Of a stretch of 40,832 nt of DNA, positions 9,818 through 18,263 are shown piece by piece. Position 1 is the first letter of the stretch; the number at the start of each line of letters is the position of its first letter. Source of the stretch: Candidatus Ancaeobacter aquaticus (GTDB taxonomy: Bacteria > Auribacterota > Ancaeobacteria > Ancaeobacterales > Ancaeobacteraceae); NCBI GenBank assembly GCA_030765405.1, contig JAVCCP010000025.1:1-40832 (forward strand). Reading direction: 5' to 3'. A program made the position numbers and the translations under genes. Below the pieces are notes generated by a model. It ran no database searches. It worked only from the letters and a program-made list of their open reading frames with translations, and was not told where the DNA came from.

Positions 9818-9853
9818 TTACTAGTATATTACTATATCTACAGAATTTGTCAA
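9818..9853 (-). promoter_or_regulatory. Promoter of the sulfur/siroheme operon with overlapping operator
   Basis: On the minus strand there is a perfect -35 TTGACA at 9848-9853, a 16-base spacer and a -10 TAATAT at 9826-9831. An ACTAGT palindrome at 9820-9825 follows immediately, over the expected start of transcription. A repressor bound there would block initiation. This is the likely site for the Rrf2 protein. Confidence 0.7.
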
Positions 9854-9928
9854 GGGGTGAAATGTATTTTTTTTTGCTATTATTCATAAGCACTTATGGT
9901 GTAGATGTTTATTTGTATTAAAAGCACC

Positions 9929-10699
9929 TTAAAGGCTTGTAATTGATGAGTTCTTTCCACATACCGGACAATTAATATTCTTTTTAAACTCTACCGTTCT
10001 AAAGTCCATATTTAACGCATCAAAAATAAGCATTCGGTTTATAAGCAACTTTCCGTTACCAATAATAAACTTCAATGCTTCCGTAGCCTGCATTGTTCCT
10101 AACGTTCCCGCAACAGCACCTAAAACTCCTACTTGTGCGGTTGACTGGATGGCGTCTTCTGGCGGGGGACTGTCAAACACACAGCGATAACACATTTCCC
10201 CCGGCACATAGGTGAGCGTCTGCCCACCAAATCGCACTACACCACCATGAGAATAGGGTTTTTTTGCTATAACACATGCATCATTAATTAAGAATTTTGC
10301 CGAAAAATTGTCAGTCGCATCAATAATAAAATCATAGCCCTTAATTATATCGAGTATATTATTTTGATCGACACGTTTTTGATAGGTTACAACATTTACA
10401 TCAGGATTTATTTTCTCTATCTTCTCCTTAGCGGATACAACCTTTGGTTTATCTATATCGGGAGTAAAATGTATTACTTGTCTTTGCAGGTTAGTCATGT
10501 CTACACTGTCACCATCAGCAATGCCAAGTGTCCCTACACCGGCCGCGGCAAGATATAATGTCGAGGCAGAACCTAATCCCCCTAAACCAATTATGAGCAC
10601 CTTACTTTCCATTATCTTGGCCTGTCCTTTCGGCCCCGCTTCAGACAAAAGAATATGTCTACTATATCGATCTGACTGTTCTTCTGTAAAATCCATCAT
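9929..10699 (-). CDS. thiF: ThiS adenylyltransferase (E1-like)
   Basis: Activates the C-terminal glycine of ThiS with ATP in thiazole synthesis. The 256-residue E1-like protein has RYSRHILLSEAGPKGQ, the nucleotide loop GLGGLGSA near residue 38, TNLQRQVIHF near 69 and two CxxC zinc pairs (C170/C173 and C244/C247). It closes the thiS-thiG-thiH-thiF order, which supports ThiF over MoeB or HesA, although these families overlap. It ends 76 bases before the operon promoter of the sulfur cluster. Confidence 0.88.
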   Translation of the reverse strand: MMDFTEEQSDRYSRHILLSEAGPKGQAKIMESKVLIIGLGGLGSASTLYLAAAGVGTLGIADGDSVDMTNLQRQVIHFTPDIDKPKVVSAKEKIEKINPDVNVVTYQKRVDQNNILDIIKGYDFIIDATDNFSAKFLINDACVIAKKPYSHGGVVRFGGQTLTYVPGEMCYRCVFDSPPPEDAIQSTAQVGVLGAVAGTLGTMQATEALKFIIGNGKLLINRMLIFDALNMDFRTVEFKKNINCPVCGKNSSITSL

Positions 10700-10753
10700 A
10701 CTTTCTCCAATGCTTGCGTAATAAGAATCAATATCCTCTATATACTATATGTA

Positions 10754-11860
10754 TTACATCCAGTCTTTTAATACCGGTTGATACCCTTTTCCCTTTAATA
10801 ACGCCCTTATCTGGTGAACGTTTCTCTTATCAGATATATCAAACTGTAATGAATTGATTTCCTCGTCACCATCTGCAGTATGCCCACCAACCGCTGTCGT
10901 TGACCCGGCAGACATTTTCGTTACTCCCAAGGGGAGAAGATTATCTCTCAAAGATGCTGTTTCGCGCGTAGAAATAGTAATTCCTACTCGCGGGAGATAT
11001 ATACGGAGTGCGGTAATTATCTGCACCATGTTTTTATCTGTTACGTCCCATGGCACTGAGAATGCGCTGTTCATTGTTTGCACTCTCGGAAGTGATATGC
11101 TCACCTCAGCCTCAGGATAAGTATCCTGAAGATATTTCGCGTGCATACCCACAAAAAATGCTTCTTTTCGCCAATCATTTAATCCAAATAATGCGCCAAT
11201 ATTTACTGTTCTTATCCCCGCCGATAGCGCTCTTTCAGGAGCAGCCATCCTAAATTCATAATCTTTTTTTGGTCCCTTTAGATGCATTCTACCATATATA
11301 GCTCGGTCATACACTTCCTGGTATATAGTAAGGCCATCTATTCCCTCAGCTATTAGTTCTTTATATTCACTCTCTGAGAGCGGATAAATTTCTATAGATA
11401 TAGATGTGAAATATTTTCTTAAAATTTTTATCGATGCGGCAATATATGAGACCGGACAAGCAGCTCGTAAATCACCTGTTAATACAAGAATATGCTTCAG
11501 TCCCGTCTGAGCAATATACCGCGCCTCTTTTTCAAGCTCTTCTATAGTTAACTGCTTTCTTTCTACCGTGTTCTTTTCATTAAAACCACAATAGACACAT
11601 TGGTTTTCACAATAATTTGAAAGGTAAAGAGGAGTGTAGAGTTGTATCGTCTTCCCAAAGTTCTGAACTGTCAAAGCATGTGATCTTTGTGCGGTTTTTT
11701 CTAAATGTTTCTCGGCTAAAGGCGAAAGAAGCCAAAGGTATTGTGAAGACTTTAGATTATTACTGATACGCGCTTGTTCAATATTCGCACTTGAAACATC
11801 TCTAAAAAATGAATCAAAATCATAGTTGCTCAATTTATTGTAAATCGTGTAAAAACTCAT
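10754..11860 (-). CDS. thiH: 2-iminoacetate synthase (tyrosine lyase)
   Basis: A radical-SAM enzyme that cleaves tyrosine to dehydroglycine and p-cresol, the anaerobic source of the C-N unit of the thiamine thiazole. The [4Fe-4S] cysteines are C84, C88 and C91 in NYCENQCVYCGFN. The GGHTADGDEEINSLQFDISD C-terminal motif is typical of ThiH. At 368 residues the length is normal. It replaces the oxygen-dependent ThiO and so points to anaerobic life. It starts 8 bases after thiG. Confidence 0.95.
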   Translation of the reverse strand: MSFYTIYNKLSNYDFDSFFRDVSSANIEQARISNNLKSSQYLWLLSPLAEKHLEKTAQRSHALTVQNFGKTIQLYTPLYLSNYCENQCVYCGFNEKNTVERKQLTIEELEKEARYIAQTGLKHILVLTGDLRAACPVSYIAASIKILRKYFTSISIEIYPLSESEYKELIAEGIDGLTIYQEVYDRAIYGRMHLKGPKKDYEFRMAAPERALSAGIRTVNIGALFGLNDWRKEAFFVGMHAKYLQDTYPEAEVSISLPRVQTMNSAFSVPWDVTDKNMVQIITALRIYLPRVGITISTRETASLRDNLLPLGVTKMSAGSTTAVGGHTADGDEEINSLQFDISDKRNVHQIRALLKGKGYQPVLKDWM

Positions 11861-11868
11861 CCTGCAAT

Positions 11869-12651
11869 TTATGTATCCTCTCTTAAAAAACCGGTCAGCG
11901 GAGAAGAAGCTTCAGCATGGTCTTTTACGGAAGGAATCCCTGAAAGATAGGCAAGTCTGCCAGCTTCAATTGCTTTGCTGAATGCAAGAGCCATATTAAC
12001 TGGATCCTTTGCTGACGCTAAAGCGGTGTTTACTAATACTGCGGCGCACCCAAGCTCCATACACTCAGCTGCCTCAGAAGGATTTCCTATTCCTGCATCA
12101 ACAATCACCGGCGCTTTAATTTCTTCTACAAGTATTCTTACAATCTCTTTTGTTCTAAATCCTCGGTTACTTCCAATGGGTGACCCGAGAGGCATCACTG
12201 CCGAGGCCCCTGCATCAACAATTCTTTTGGCATCAATTAAATCCGGATTCATATAGGGAAGAATAATAAAACCTTCTTTTGAAAGCACTTCTGTTGCTTT
12301 TATTGTTTCTTTGTTGTCAGGAAGGAGATATTTATTATCAGAAATAACTTCTATTTTTATCCAATCACCACATCCAAGCTCGCGCGCAAGCCGTGCTATG
12401 CGAATAGCCTCTTTAGCATTTCTCGCACCCGAAGTATTGGTCATAATAGTGCATTTTTTCGGTATATAATTTAATATATTCTCGTCTTTCGAGTCGATAT
12501 CAACGCGCCTTAAAGCAACAGTAACAACCTCTGCTCCTGACACCTCCAATACATTCTTAACAAGTTCTTTTTGCGGAAATTTTCCCGTTCCAACAAAAAA
12601 CCTACTTGAAAGAGTCTTATTGCCAATTTTTAATAGATCTTGCATACTCAT
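11869..12651 (-). CDS. thiG: Thiazole synthase
   Basis: Forms the thiazole phosphate ring from deoxyxylulose phosphate, ThiS thiocarboxylate and dehydroglycine. It is a TIM barrel of 260 residues with [10 protein letters not shown], the Schiff-base lysine K99 in GDWIKIEVI, and the phosphate loops [11 protein letters not shown] and [10 protein letters not shown]. The start overlaps the thiS stop as ATGA, so translation is coupled to the sulfur carrier. Confidence 0.96.
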   Translation of the reverse strand: MSMQDLLKIGNKTLSSRFFVGTGKFPQKELVKNVLEVSGAEVVTVALRRVDIDSKDENILNYIPKKCTIMTNTSGARNAKEAIRIARLARELGCGDWIKIEVISDNKYLLPDNKETIKATEVLSKEGFIILPYMNPDLIDAKRIVDAGASAVMPLGSPIGSNRGFRTKEIVRILVEEIKAPVIVDAGIGNPSEAAECMELGCAAVLVNTALASAKDPVNMALAFSKAIEAGRLAYLSGIPSVKDHAEASSPLTGFLREDT

Positions 12652-12848
12652 CCACCACCAACGTAATTTACTATTTCAATCGTATCATCATTATTAATAT
12701 ATGTTTCGAACCATTTATCTTTTGAGACTATTTCACCATTATGTTCAATGACTATCGCGTCTTTATTCAGTCCTTTAGACTTTGTAAGAACTGATAAAGT
12801 GCACCTCTCACCAATGTTCATATTTTTTCCATTAATATTTATCTGCAT
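12648..12848 (-). CDS. thiS: Sulfur carrier protein ThiS
   Basis: A 66-residue ubiquitin-like protein whose C-terminus is NYVGGG. The terminal glycine is adenylated by ThiF and thiocarboxylated. It starts [14 protein letters not shown] with the expected beta-grasp pattern. It leads the thi operon. No TPP riboswitch motif was seen in the 87 bases upstream. Confidence 0.93.
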   Translation of the reverse strand: MQININGKNMNIGERCTLSVLTKSKGLNKDAIVIEHNGEIVSKDKWFETYINNDDTIEIVNYVGGG

Positions 12849-12884
12849 TTCGCTATCTCAACCATTACTGCTTAGAAAAATACA

Positions 12885-12907
12885 CCACTTTACGGACGGT
12901 AAAGTGG
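12885..12907 (-). terminator. Terminator between the SpoIIAA-like gene and thiS
   Basis: A perfect 9-bp stem CCACTTTAC/GTAAAGTGG with a 5-base loop is followed on the minus strand by TGTATTTTTCT. It lies 28 bases past the SpoIIAA-like stop, so it likely separates that gene from the thi operon. Confidence 0.7.
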
Positions 12908-12935
12908 CATATTTAATTTAAATAACTCTAATCTT

Positions 12936-13298
12936 TTAAGACTTTGTCCAATCCCATGCTTCCTGCAATTGGTCAGTTTTATATGTTTTTAACTGTCCCT
13001 GCATGAAATGGCCGCTCACCTTTGTTGACCATTCAATCCATTTAGCATCACTTACGACTGCAATCTTCTCAAAATCATCTTTATGAGACATACCAAATTT
13101 TGCATCGTCCCATGCTGCACCGAGCTCCCAACCATGAAAATTTTCACCGAATACAAAAACAAAACGGCATTTACCGTATTCCTTCAATATTTCTTCTAAT
13201 TTTGGGATCAATACTTCTTTGTAATCCTGATCCGTAAGTTTATCAATGCCTTTTACCCCTAATACATTGCCCTGACTTTCCGGTAAGATCTCGATCAT
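12936..13298 (-). CDS. SpoIIAA-like (STAS/SEC14-type) protein
   Basis: A 120-residue protein of the SpoIIAA-like family: MIEILPESQGNVLGVKGIDKLTDQDY at the start, VFGENFHGWELGAAWDD in the middle and FEKIAVVSDAKWIEW after it. Members are small soluble alpha/beta proteins of unclear role, thought to bind lipids or hydrophobic ligands. An AGGAGGG-like site (GGAGGGAATATG) precedes the ATG. It has its own terminator downstream, so it appears to be a single-gene unit. Confidence 0.85.
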   Translation of the reverse strand: MIEILPESQGNVLGVKGIDKLTDQDYKEVLIPKLEEILKEYGKCRFVFVFGENFHGWELGAAWDDAKFGMSHKDDFEKIAVVSDAKWIEWSTKVSGHFMQGQLKTYKTDQLQEAWDWTKS

Positions 13299-13337
13299 AT
13301 TCCCTCCTATGCTCTGTGTTGGGAATCAATAGTTGCC

Positions 13338-13417
13338 AAAAAAGGGGACTGTCCCCTTTTTATTGGTTGCCTAGCAAGGACTTCCTTCGCCCTACTCAGG
13401 ACAAGCTCACTACTTAC
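13338..13417. repeat. Degenerate copy 1 of a tRNA-Gln 3'-end/terminator repeat
   Basis: The copy begins with a perfect hairpin (AAAAAGGGGAC/GTCCCCTTTTT, 13339-13361). About 20 bases resembling the tRNA-Gln 3' end follow (TGGTTGCCTAGCAAGGA), then CTTCCTTCGC...CTCAGGACAAGCTCAC. It covers the GIY-YIG stop codon. It is about 85 percent identical by eye to copy 2. Confidence 0.75.
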
Positions 13418-13613
13418 TACGTATTAACTTCTCTTTCTTTTCCCGACACCAACCCTTGATTTGCTTTTCTCTTCTCGCTGCATCTTTTTTATCAACATAA
13501 TTCTCTATATGTAGTATTTCAGGATATCCGTGCTGCCTCTGCCTGTTCTTCACATCAGTCGTTATTCCTGTATAAAATAACTCCCCTTTTTTGCATATGT
13601 ATAAATACCACAT
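13410..13613 (-). CDS. Short GIY-YIG nuclease-like protein
   Basis: A 67-residue protein starting MWYLYICKKGELFYTGITTDVKNR. The GIY-YIG pattern is here YLY...YTG, followed by the arginine helix and RREKQIKGWCREKKEKLI at the end. The stretch that usually reads GxxAKYT between the two halves is missing, so this is shorter than the usual 80-95 residue members (YhbQ/UPF0213 type). The conserved glutamate of RREK is kept. The gene lies between two degenerate tRNA-Gln 3'-end repeats, and its stop is inside one of them. Activity is uncertain. Confidence 0.7.
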   Translation of the reverse strand: MWYLYICKKGELFYTGITTDVKNRQRQHGYPEILHIENYVDKKDAARREKQIKGWCREKKEKLIRSK

Positions 13614-13625
13614 TATAACCAGCCT

Positions 13626-13703
13626 GAAAAGCGGACTATCCCTTTTTATTGGCTACCTAGCAAGGATTTCCTTCGCACAGCTCAGGACAAGCTCACTATT
13701 TGC
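13626..13703. repeat. Degenerate copy 2 of the tRNA-Gln 3'-end/terminator repeat
   Basis: It has the same order as copy 1: an imperfect hairpin (GAAAAGCGGACTATCCCTTTTT), TGGCTACCTAGCAAGGAT, then TTCCTTCGCACAGCTCAGGACAAGCTCAC. Its start is 288 bases from that of copy 1, and the GIY-YIG gene fills the space between them. Confidence 0.75.
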
Positions 13704-13745
13704 ATTACAACCAGTTAGTTTTTTTTAAAATATTGTAATCAGCCT

Positions 13746-13767
13746 AAAAAGGGGACCACCCCTTTTT
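13746..13767 (-). terminator. Terminator of tRNA-Gln
   Basis: AAAAAGGGG-ACCA-CCCCTTTTT gives a perfect stem with a T-tract, 2 bases beyond the CCA end of tRNA-Gln on the minus strand. The two degenerate repeats upstream carry the same hairpin. Confidence 0.85.
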
Positions 13768-13769
13768 AT

Positions 13770-13843
13770 TGGCTGCCTAGCAAGGATTCGAACCTCGGTT
13801 ACCTGATCCAGAGACAGGCGTGCTACCACTGCACCACTAGGCA
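13770..13843 (-). tRNA. tRNA-Gln (anticodon CTG)
   Basis: A minus-strand cloverleaf with acceptor TGCCTAG/CTAGGCA, discriminator G and encoded CCA. The U1-A72 pair and G73 are normal for glutamine tRNA. The anticodon loop CTCTGGA puts CTG at 13809-13811. The T-arm is CGAGG-TTCGAAT-CCTTG. The lowest anticodon-stem pair is T opposite T (position 31/39), a mild oddity, and the variable loop has only 4 bases. Confidence 0.93.
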
Positions 13844-13884
13844 GTCATATAGTATGTGTAATGTATACTAGTTTTAGTCCTAAA

Positions 13885-15018
13885 TCAAGTTAATTCAGAC
13901 TGAGAAATACACTGATTACTGCTATACACCCTCTCCACCCTCTTACTTATTCCGCACACAACTTCATATGGTATTGTTCCCGTAATACGTGCAATTTCTT
14001 CTACTGTTATCTCATTATCCCCCTGCCGCCCTATCAAAACCACTTCATCTCCAACACGCACCTCCGGTATATGCCCTACATCTACCATGATCTGATCCAT
14101 TGTAACTCTCCCCACAAGTGGTGCATACTCGCCTCTTATTAATACCCGTCCCTTATTAGACAGCAGCCTGTTATAGCCGTCTCCATACCCTAAAGGTATT
14201 GTTGCAATAGTTGTCGCATTCTCAACAACATGTGTTTTCCCATAACTTATGGTTCTTCCCGGCCCGGTTTTCTTAATAAAAGACACTTTTGACTTTAATG
14301 AAAGTACTGGCTGAATATCATACTTCTTTTTGAATTCTGTGCTTGGATAAAGACCATACATAATAATCCCCGGCCGCACCATGTCAAAGTATGATTCGGG
14401 AATAGTTAAAATAGCTGCACTATTGGCCATGTGAAGGAGCGTTTCATTCGGACGTCGATCAGCACTGGTCACTGCTTTAAAAACCGCAATTTGCGATAAT
14501 GAATACTCAATATCTTCATCTGAACAGGGAAAATGCGATAAGAATCCCTCAGCACGTAAATGCGTTAACTCTTTTATGTCTCTCATAAATTCACTTACAT
14601 CTTCGTGCCATACACCTACTCTCCCCATACCGGTATCAATCTTCACATGAATTGGAATAATGATACCACTGGCCTTTGCCTCATCGTCTAAGGCTCGCGC
14701 CATATCTATATCACACACTATCGGCGTTAGTCGCGCGGAAACAATATCTGCTATGTGTTCCGTAAAAAGCTGTCCCAAGATCAATATATTACAATCAGCA
14801 CTCAGTGCTCGAACCCTTTTTCCTTCAGATACATTCGCAACACCAAACCAGCTAATATTGTTCTCTAATAGTGATCGAACAACCTCGGTCGCGCCATGGC
14901 CGTACGCATCAGCTTTTACAATTGCCATTATACTGACATTTTCACCTACACATCGTCTAATAAAAGCAATGTTATGCTGTAATGACACAAGGTCTATCTC
15001 TGCCCACGCGTTTGACAT
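13885..15018 (-). CDS. alr: Alanine racemase
   Basis: Interconverts L- and D-alanine for peptidoglycan. The PLP lysine is K35 in AIVKADAYGHGA, and the catalytic tyrosine is the first Y of LGYGDGYNR near residue 278. The C-terminal beta-domain GRVTMDQIMVDV is intact. The ATG at 15018 overlaps the tsaB stop (TGATG) and follows AAAGAG. A GTG six bases earlier is an alternative. The length of 377 residues is normal. It is the last gene of the mtnA-thiL-tsaE-tsaB-alr run. Confidence 0.95.
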   Translation of the reverse strand: MSNAWAEIDLVSLQHNIAFIRRCVGENVSIMAIVKADAYGHGATEVVRSLLENNISWFGVANVSEGKRVRALSADCNILILGQLFTEHIADIVSARLTPIVCDIDMARALDDEAKASGIIIPIHVKIDTGMGRVGVWHEDVSEFMRDIKELTHLRAEGFLSHFPCSDEDIEYSLSQIAVFKAVTSADRRPNETLLHMANSAAILTIPESYFDMVRPGIIMYGLYPSTEFKKKYDIQPVLSLKSKVSFIKKTGPGRTISYGKTHVVENATTIATIPLGYGDGYNRLLSNKGRVLIRGEYAPLVGRVTMDQIMVDVGHIPEVRVGDEVVLIGRQGDNEITVEEIARITGTIPYEVVCGISKRVERVYSSNQCISQSELT

Positions 15019-15713
15019 CAACACTCTTTCTTTTTCTTTTTTAATGCTTCTAAACGCCTCTCTTCGGCTTGTGTTTTACGCAAATATATTGGTTCAATCG
15101 ATTGGTATTCTCTTAAATTCTTTTTTGTCGCATTAGCAATCAGAAGTGCGCTACGAGAAGCTTTCGGCTCCCTGATATACACCTCAAGTCCTAAAGCTTC
15201 TGCCTGACTCACATCAGGCCCTACAAATAACGCATTCTTATAATACCGTTTCAATTTCCCAAGTGTTACTATACTGTCTTTTTTGTATTGAATAAGCTTC
15301 CCCTTTTCATTTTTGAATATTCTACAGTAATATTCATCACGGCGAGCGTCAAAAAGAACGACTACATATGCATGTTTCGTTAAATCAATATCGGGACAAT
15401 GTCCTATTTCATAGGCAACATTATCAAATGCTGATACACCATATGTCGGCATAGTAAGAGCAGTTTGTACTCCCTGAACAAATGCTGCACCGATTCGTAT
15501 ACCGGTAAAGGATCCTGGACCCCTGCCAACCACAACAATATCAATATCATTGAGCGTTAATTTCTGCTTACCAAGGAGCGTATCAACTTTATTAACAAGA
15601 TTTCTTGAATGACTACAATCTTTTGATATCGTAATCTCTTTTATTAATTTTTTAGCTGATACAATCGCTATCGAACCTTGGTTCGTTGACGTCTCTATTC
15701 CAAGCACATTCAT
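15018..15713 (-). CDS. tsaB: tRNA threonylcarbamoyladenosine protein TsaB
   Basis: A partner of TsaD and TsaE in making t6A37 in ANN-decoding tRNAs. The 231-residue ASKHA-fold protein starts MNVLGIETSTNQGSIAI and has VVGRGPGSFTGIRIG near residue 61, the TsaB signature. The C-terminal extension ends in a lysine-rich run (ALKKKKKEC). It lies 4 bases after tsaE with an AAGGG site. Confidence 0.95.
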   Translation of the reverse strand: MNVLGIETSTNQGSIAIVSAKKLIKEITISKDCSHSRNLVNKVDTLLGKQKLTLNDIDIVVVGRGPGSFTGIRIGAAFVQGVQTALTMPTYGVSAFDNVAYEIGHCPDIDLTKHAYVVVLFDARRDEYYCRIFKNEKGKLIQYKKDSIVTLGKLKRYYKNALFVGPDVSQAEALGLEVYIREPKASRSALLIANATKKNLREYQSIEPIYLRKTQAEERRLEALKKKKKEC

Positions 15714-15717
15714 GGAT

Positions 15718-16134
15718 TTACCCTTTTTTTATTGATATGTACCGACCAGTTTCTGAAATCACTTTCATTTCTACTTTTGTATGTTCTTTGGGCAAATAAT
15801 CTTCAATCTTGTCAGCCCATTCAATAATCGTTATGCCATCACCAAAAAAATATTCTTCATACCCTAAATCATATAACTCTTGAGGATCACTCAAACGATA
15901 GACATCAAAATGATACACTGTTTTTTTACCGTGATATATATTTATTAATGTAAATGTTGGACTCGCTATATACTTATCGGTAATACCACACCCGTAGAGT
16001 AACCCTCGAGTAAAGACTGATTTACCCGCGCCAAGCTCGCCAATAAGAGCGATAACGTCTCCGTTACGCAATTTTTTAGAAAATTTTTTCGCAAGAGAAA
16101 ATGTTTCATTCTCACTTTTTGTTATTGTATGCAC
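15718..16134 (-). CDS. tsaE: tRNA threonylcarbamoyladenosine ATPase TsaE
   Basis: The ATPase of the t6A complex. The 138-residue protein has Walker A GELGAGKSVFTRG near residue 33, SPTFTLINIY and HFDVYRL motifs, and EWADKIEDYLP. The start codon is GTG at 16134 with only a weak upstream site. It is directly followed by tsaB. Confidence 0.93.
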   Translation of the reverse strand: MHTITKSENETFSLAKKFSKKLRNGDVIALIGELGAGKSVFTRGLLYGCGITDKYIASPTFTLINIYHGKKTVYHFDVYRLSDPQELYDLGYEEYFFGDGITIIEWADKIEDYLPKEHTKVEMKVISETGRYISIKKG

Positions 16135-16140
16135 AATACC

Positions 16141-16179
16141 AGCTATAAGTTGTAAGCTATAAGTTGTGAGCTTAAAGCT
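16141..16179. repeat. Short intergenic direct repeat
   Basis: The unit AGCTATAAGTTGT occurs twice and is followed by GAGCTTAAAGCT, filling the gap between thiL and tsaE. AGCT-rich arms could fold, but no clear terminator is seen. Confidence 0.5.
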
Positions 16180-16190
16180 GTTTTAAAAAA

Positions 16191-17144
16191 CTACTTTTTA
16201 TTCTTCGTTTTAAAGTGGTCGTATCCCTTATTCTCAGGGATAGTTACACTGCCATCTTTATTTACTAACCTCACACCTTTTTCAGGTGTCATAACACCGA
16301 TTACCGATACCGGCGTTTTGAAGCTTCGCTTCCATTTCTTTATCAATGTCTTTACTTCATTCTGCGAGACGCTAAACAATAGCTCAAAATCCTCACCATC
16401 AGTGAGTGCCTTCTCTATTGAAACTTTCCGGGGACAATTCTTTTTTACCGCTGATGATAAAGGAATGTAATCAGTAAAAATAAGTGCTCCCAGATTACTC
16501 GCCTCGGTTATCCTCTGGCAATCTGAAAGTAGCCCATCAGAAATATCTATCATCGATGTAACCGAAAAGTTGTTTGCGAGATAGTACGCTTCACGGACTC
16601 TAGGAGTAAACGAATACTGCTTTTTTGCATATGAACCGCCAAGTGTACCGGTAGCCAGAATCACATCCCACGGACAAGCCCCGCTTCGCACAATACATTT
16701 TCTTTTATCAACTTCTCCTAATATCGCAATTGAAATTACCATACCCTTTGGTGAAGATACAGTGTCACCGCCAACAATATTTATTTTAAATACATCTAGC
16801 CATGAGTTCATACCTCGATAGATCTCTTCACAATACTGTACATTTTCTTGAGGACTAACACCAAGAGACACTACAGCGTATTGCGGAACACCTCCCATGG
16901 CGGCTATATCACTGATATTTGCAGCTATCGCTTTACGTCCAATCATATATGGAGACGCATCACTTTTACGAAAATGGATACCTTCTACAAACATGTCGCT
17001 TGCAAATAACGTATAGACATTTTTATTAGCTGAGGTAAGAACAGCGGCATCATCTCCAATACCGACTATAACATCCTTGTTTTTCTTAAGCTTATTTTTG
17101 AATTTGTCTATTAAACCAAATTCACCAATCTCTGATACCTTCAT
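16191..17144 (-). CDS. thiL: Thiamine-monophosphate kinase
   Basis: Phosphorylates thiamine phosphate to the active cofactor, complementing the thiSGHF genes 3 kb downstream. The 317-residue protein has VGIGDDAAVL near residue 26, the Mg/ATP loops IAANISDIAAMGG and IVGGDTVSSP, MIDISDGLLSD, and DGEDFELLF near the end. The start ATG is 7 bases after mtnA. Confidence 0.95.
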   Translation of the reverse strand: MKVSEIGEFGLIDKFKNKLKKNKDVIVGIGDDAAVLTSANKNVYTLFASDMFVEGIHFRKSDASPYMIGRKAIAANISDIAAMGGVPQYAVVSLGVSPQENVQYCEEIYRGMNSWLDVFKINIVGGDTVSSPKGMVISIAILGEVDKRKCIVRSGACPWDVILATGTLGGSYAKKQYSFTPRVREAYYLANNFSVTSMIDISDGLLSDCQRITEASNLGALIFTDYIPLSSAVKKNCPRKVSIEKALTDGEDFELLFSVSQNEVKTLIKKWKRSFKTPVSVIGVMTPEKGVRLVNKDGSVTIPENKGYDHFKTKNKK

Positions 17145-17151
17145 GTATTTT

Positions 17152-18192
17152 TTATATCTCCATCACTTTTTTCATGTTTTCATTATAGGGCGGCCACACA
17201 ATACCTCGTTCTGTCACAATTGCAGTTATAAGCTCTCCGGGAGTAACATCAAATGCCGGTGAAAATGTTTTTATATCGAGTGGAGCAGTTCTCTTTCCAA
17301 ACCCGTGCGTAATTTCTTCTGGGCCGCGCTCTTCAATCGGTATCTCTGATCCTGTTTCAATACACGAATCGACTGTTGATATCGGAGCAACAATGTAAAA
17401 TGGTATATTGTGGTGCTTTGCAAGTACCGCTATATTGTACGTCCCTATTTTATTTGCTGTATCACCGTTCATCGCTATCCTATCAGCCCCGACAATAACA
17501 CAGTCAACACCCTTATTTTTCATTACTGATCCGACCATATTGTCACAAATCAATGTAACATCTATCCCCGATTCTTTGAGCTCCCATGCAGTGAGTCGTG
17601 CACCTTGCAAAAGTGGTCGCGTTTCATCCGCATACACGGCAAATTTCTTACCTTGCTCATGTGCCGCATACATTACCGCTAACGCAGTACCCATCCCTGC
17701 TGTCGCAAGTGCACCAGCGTTACAGTGAGTCATAACGGTCGCACCGTCTTCAAGTAACACAGCGCCGTTATCCCCAAGTTTTTTACATATTTCTTTATCT
17801 TCTGAAAGTATCTCCACAGCCTCTTTGGTTATAAGATCGCGGAGTGATTCAATATCATTTGAGTTGTCATTATCAATCACTTTTTTTATGCGTTTAAGCC
17901 CCCAGAACAGATTTACGGCTGTAGGTCGTGATGTTGCCATATAAGATATCGTTTCCTGAATACGTTTTCTAAATTCTTCAATATTAGTACCTTCGTATAC
18001 ATGAGCATCTAAGGCAACGGCTAATGCGCCAATAACTCCAAGGAGTGGGGCACCCCTCACCCTCAGCATCTTAATTGCTTCCCACAATTCTTCACGAGTC
18101 TTGCAATTAATATATATCAATTCTTCCGGAAGTTTTGTTTGATCAAGTATCTTTACCGATTTTTCATTCCATTCAACTGTCTTTACCACCAT
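17152..18192 (-). CDS. mtnA: S-methyl-5-thioribose-1-phosphate isomerase
   Basis: Isomerises methylthioribose-1-phosphate in methionine salvage. The 346-residue eIF2B-related protein has RGAPLLGVIGA near residue 46, the catalytic C157 in MTHCNAGALA, DETRPLLQGARLT near residue 189, and the catalytic D237 in VGADRIAMNGD. No other salvage gene is in the window. The related ribose-1,5-bisphosphate isomerases lack this motif set, so mtnA is preferred. Confidence 0.94.
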   Translation of the reverse strand: MVVKTVEWNEKSVKILDQTKLPEELIYINCKTREELWEAIKMLRVRGAPLLGVIGALAVALDAHVYEGTNIEEFRKRIQETISYMATSRPTAVNLFWGLKRIKKVIDNDNSNDIESLRDLITKEAVEILSEDKEICKKLGDNGAVLLEDGATVMTHCNAGALATAGMGTALAVMYAAHEQGKKFAVYADETRPLLQGARLTAWELKESGIDVTLICDNMVGSVMKNKGVDCVIVGADRIAMNGDTANKIGTYNIAVLAKHHNIPFYIVAPISTVDSCIETGSEIPIEERGPEEITHGFGKRTAPLDIKTFSPAFDVTPGELITAIVTERGIVWPPYNENMKKVMEI

Positions 18193-18263
18193 AAAATCTC
18201 CTCCTTAATAAATTTCAATATTCAAATACCAAACAAATAACGGTACTGGTTTCTCCTGACTTA

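Noticed and set aside
12849-12935. Possible TPP riboswitch upstream of thiS
   Set aside because: No CUGAGA-type core or matching helices were seen; the only structure is the terminator of the previous gene.
13363-13385. Extra tRNA genes beside tRNA-Gln
   Set aside because: Only the 3' acceptor and part of the T-arm are present; there is no anticodon arm.
13864-13875. Fourth ACTAGT site as an Rrf2 operator
   Set aside because: It lies between alr and tRNA-Gln with no sulfur gene next to it; kept only as a caution on the motif.
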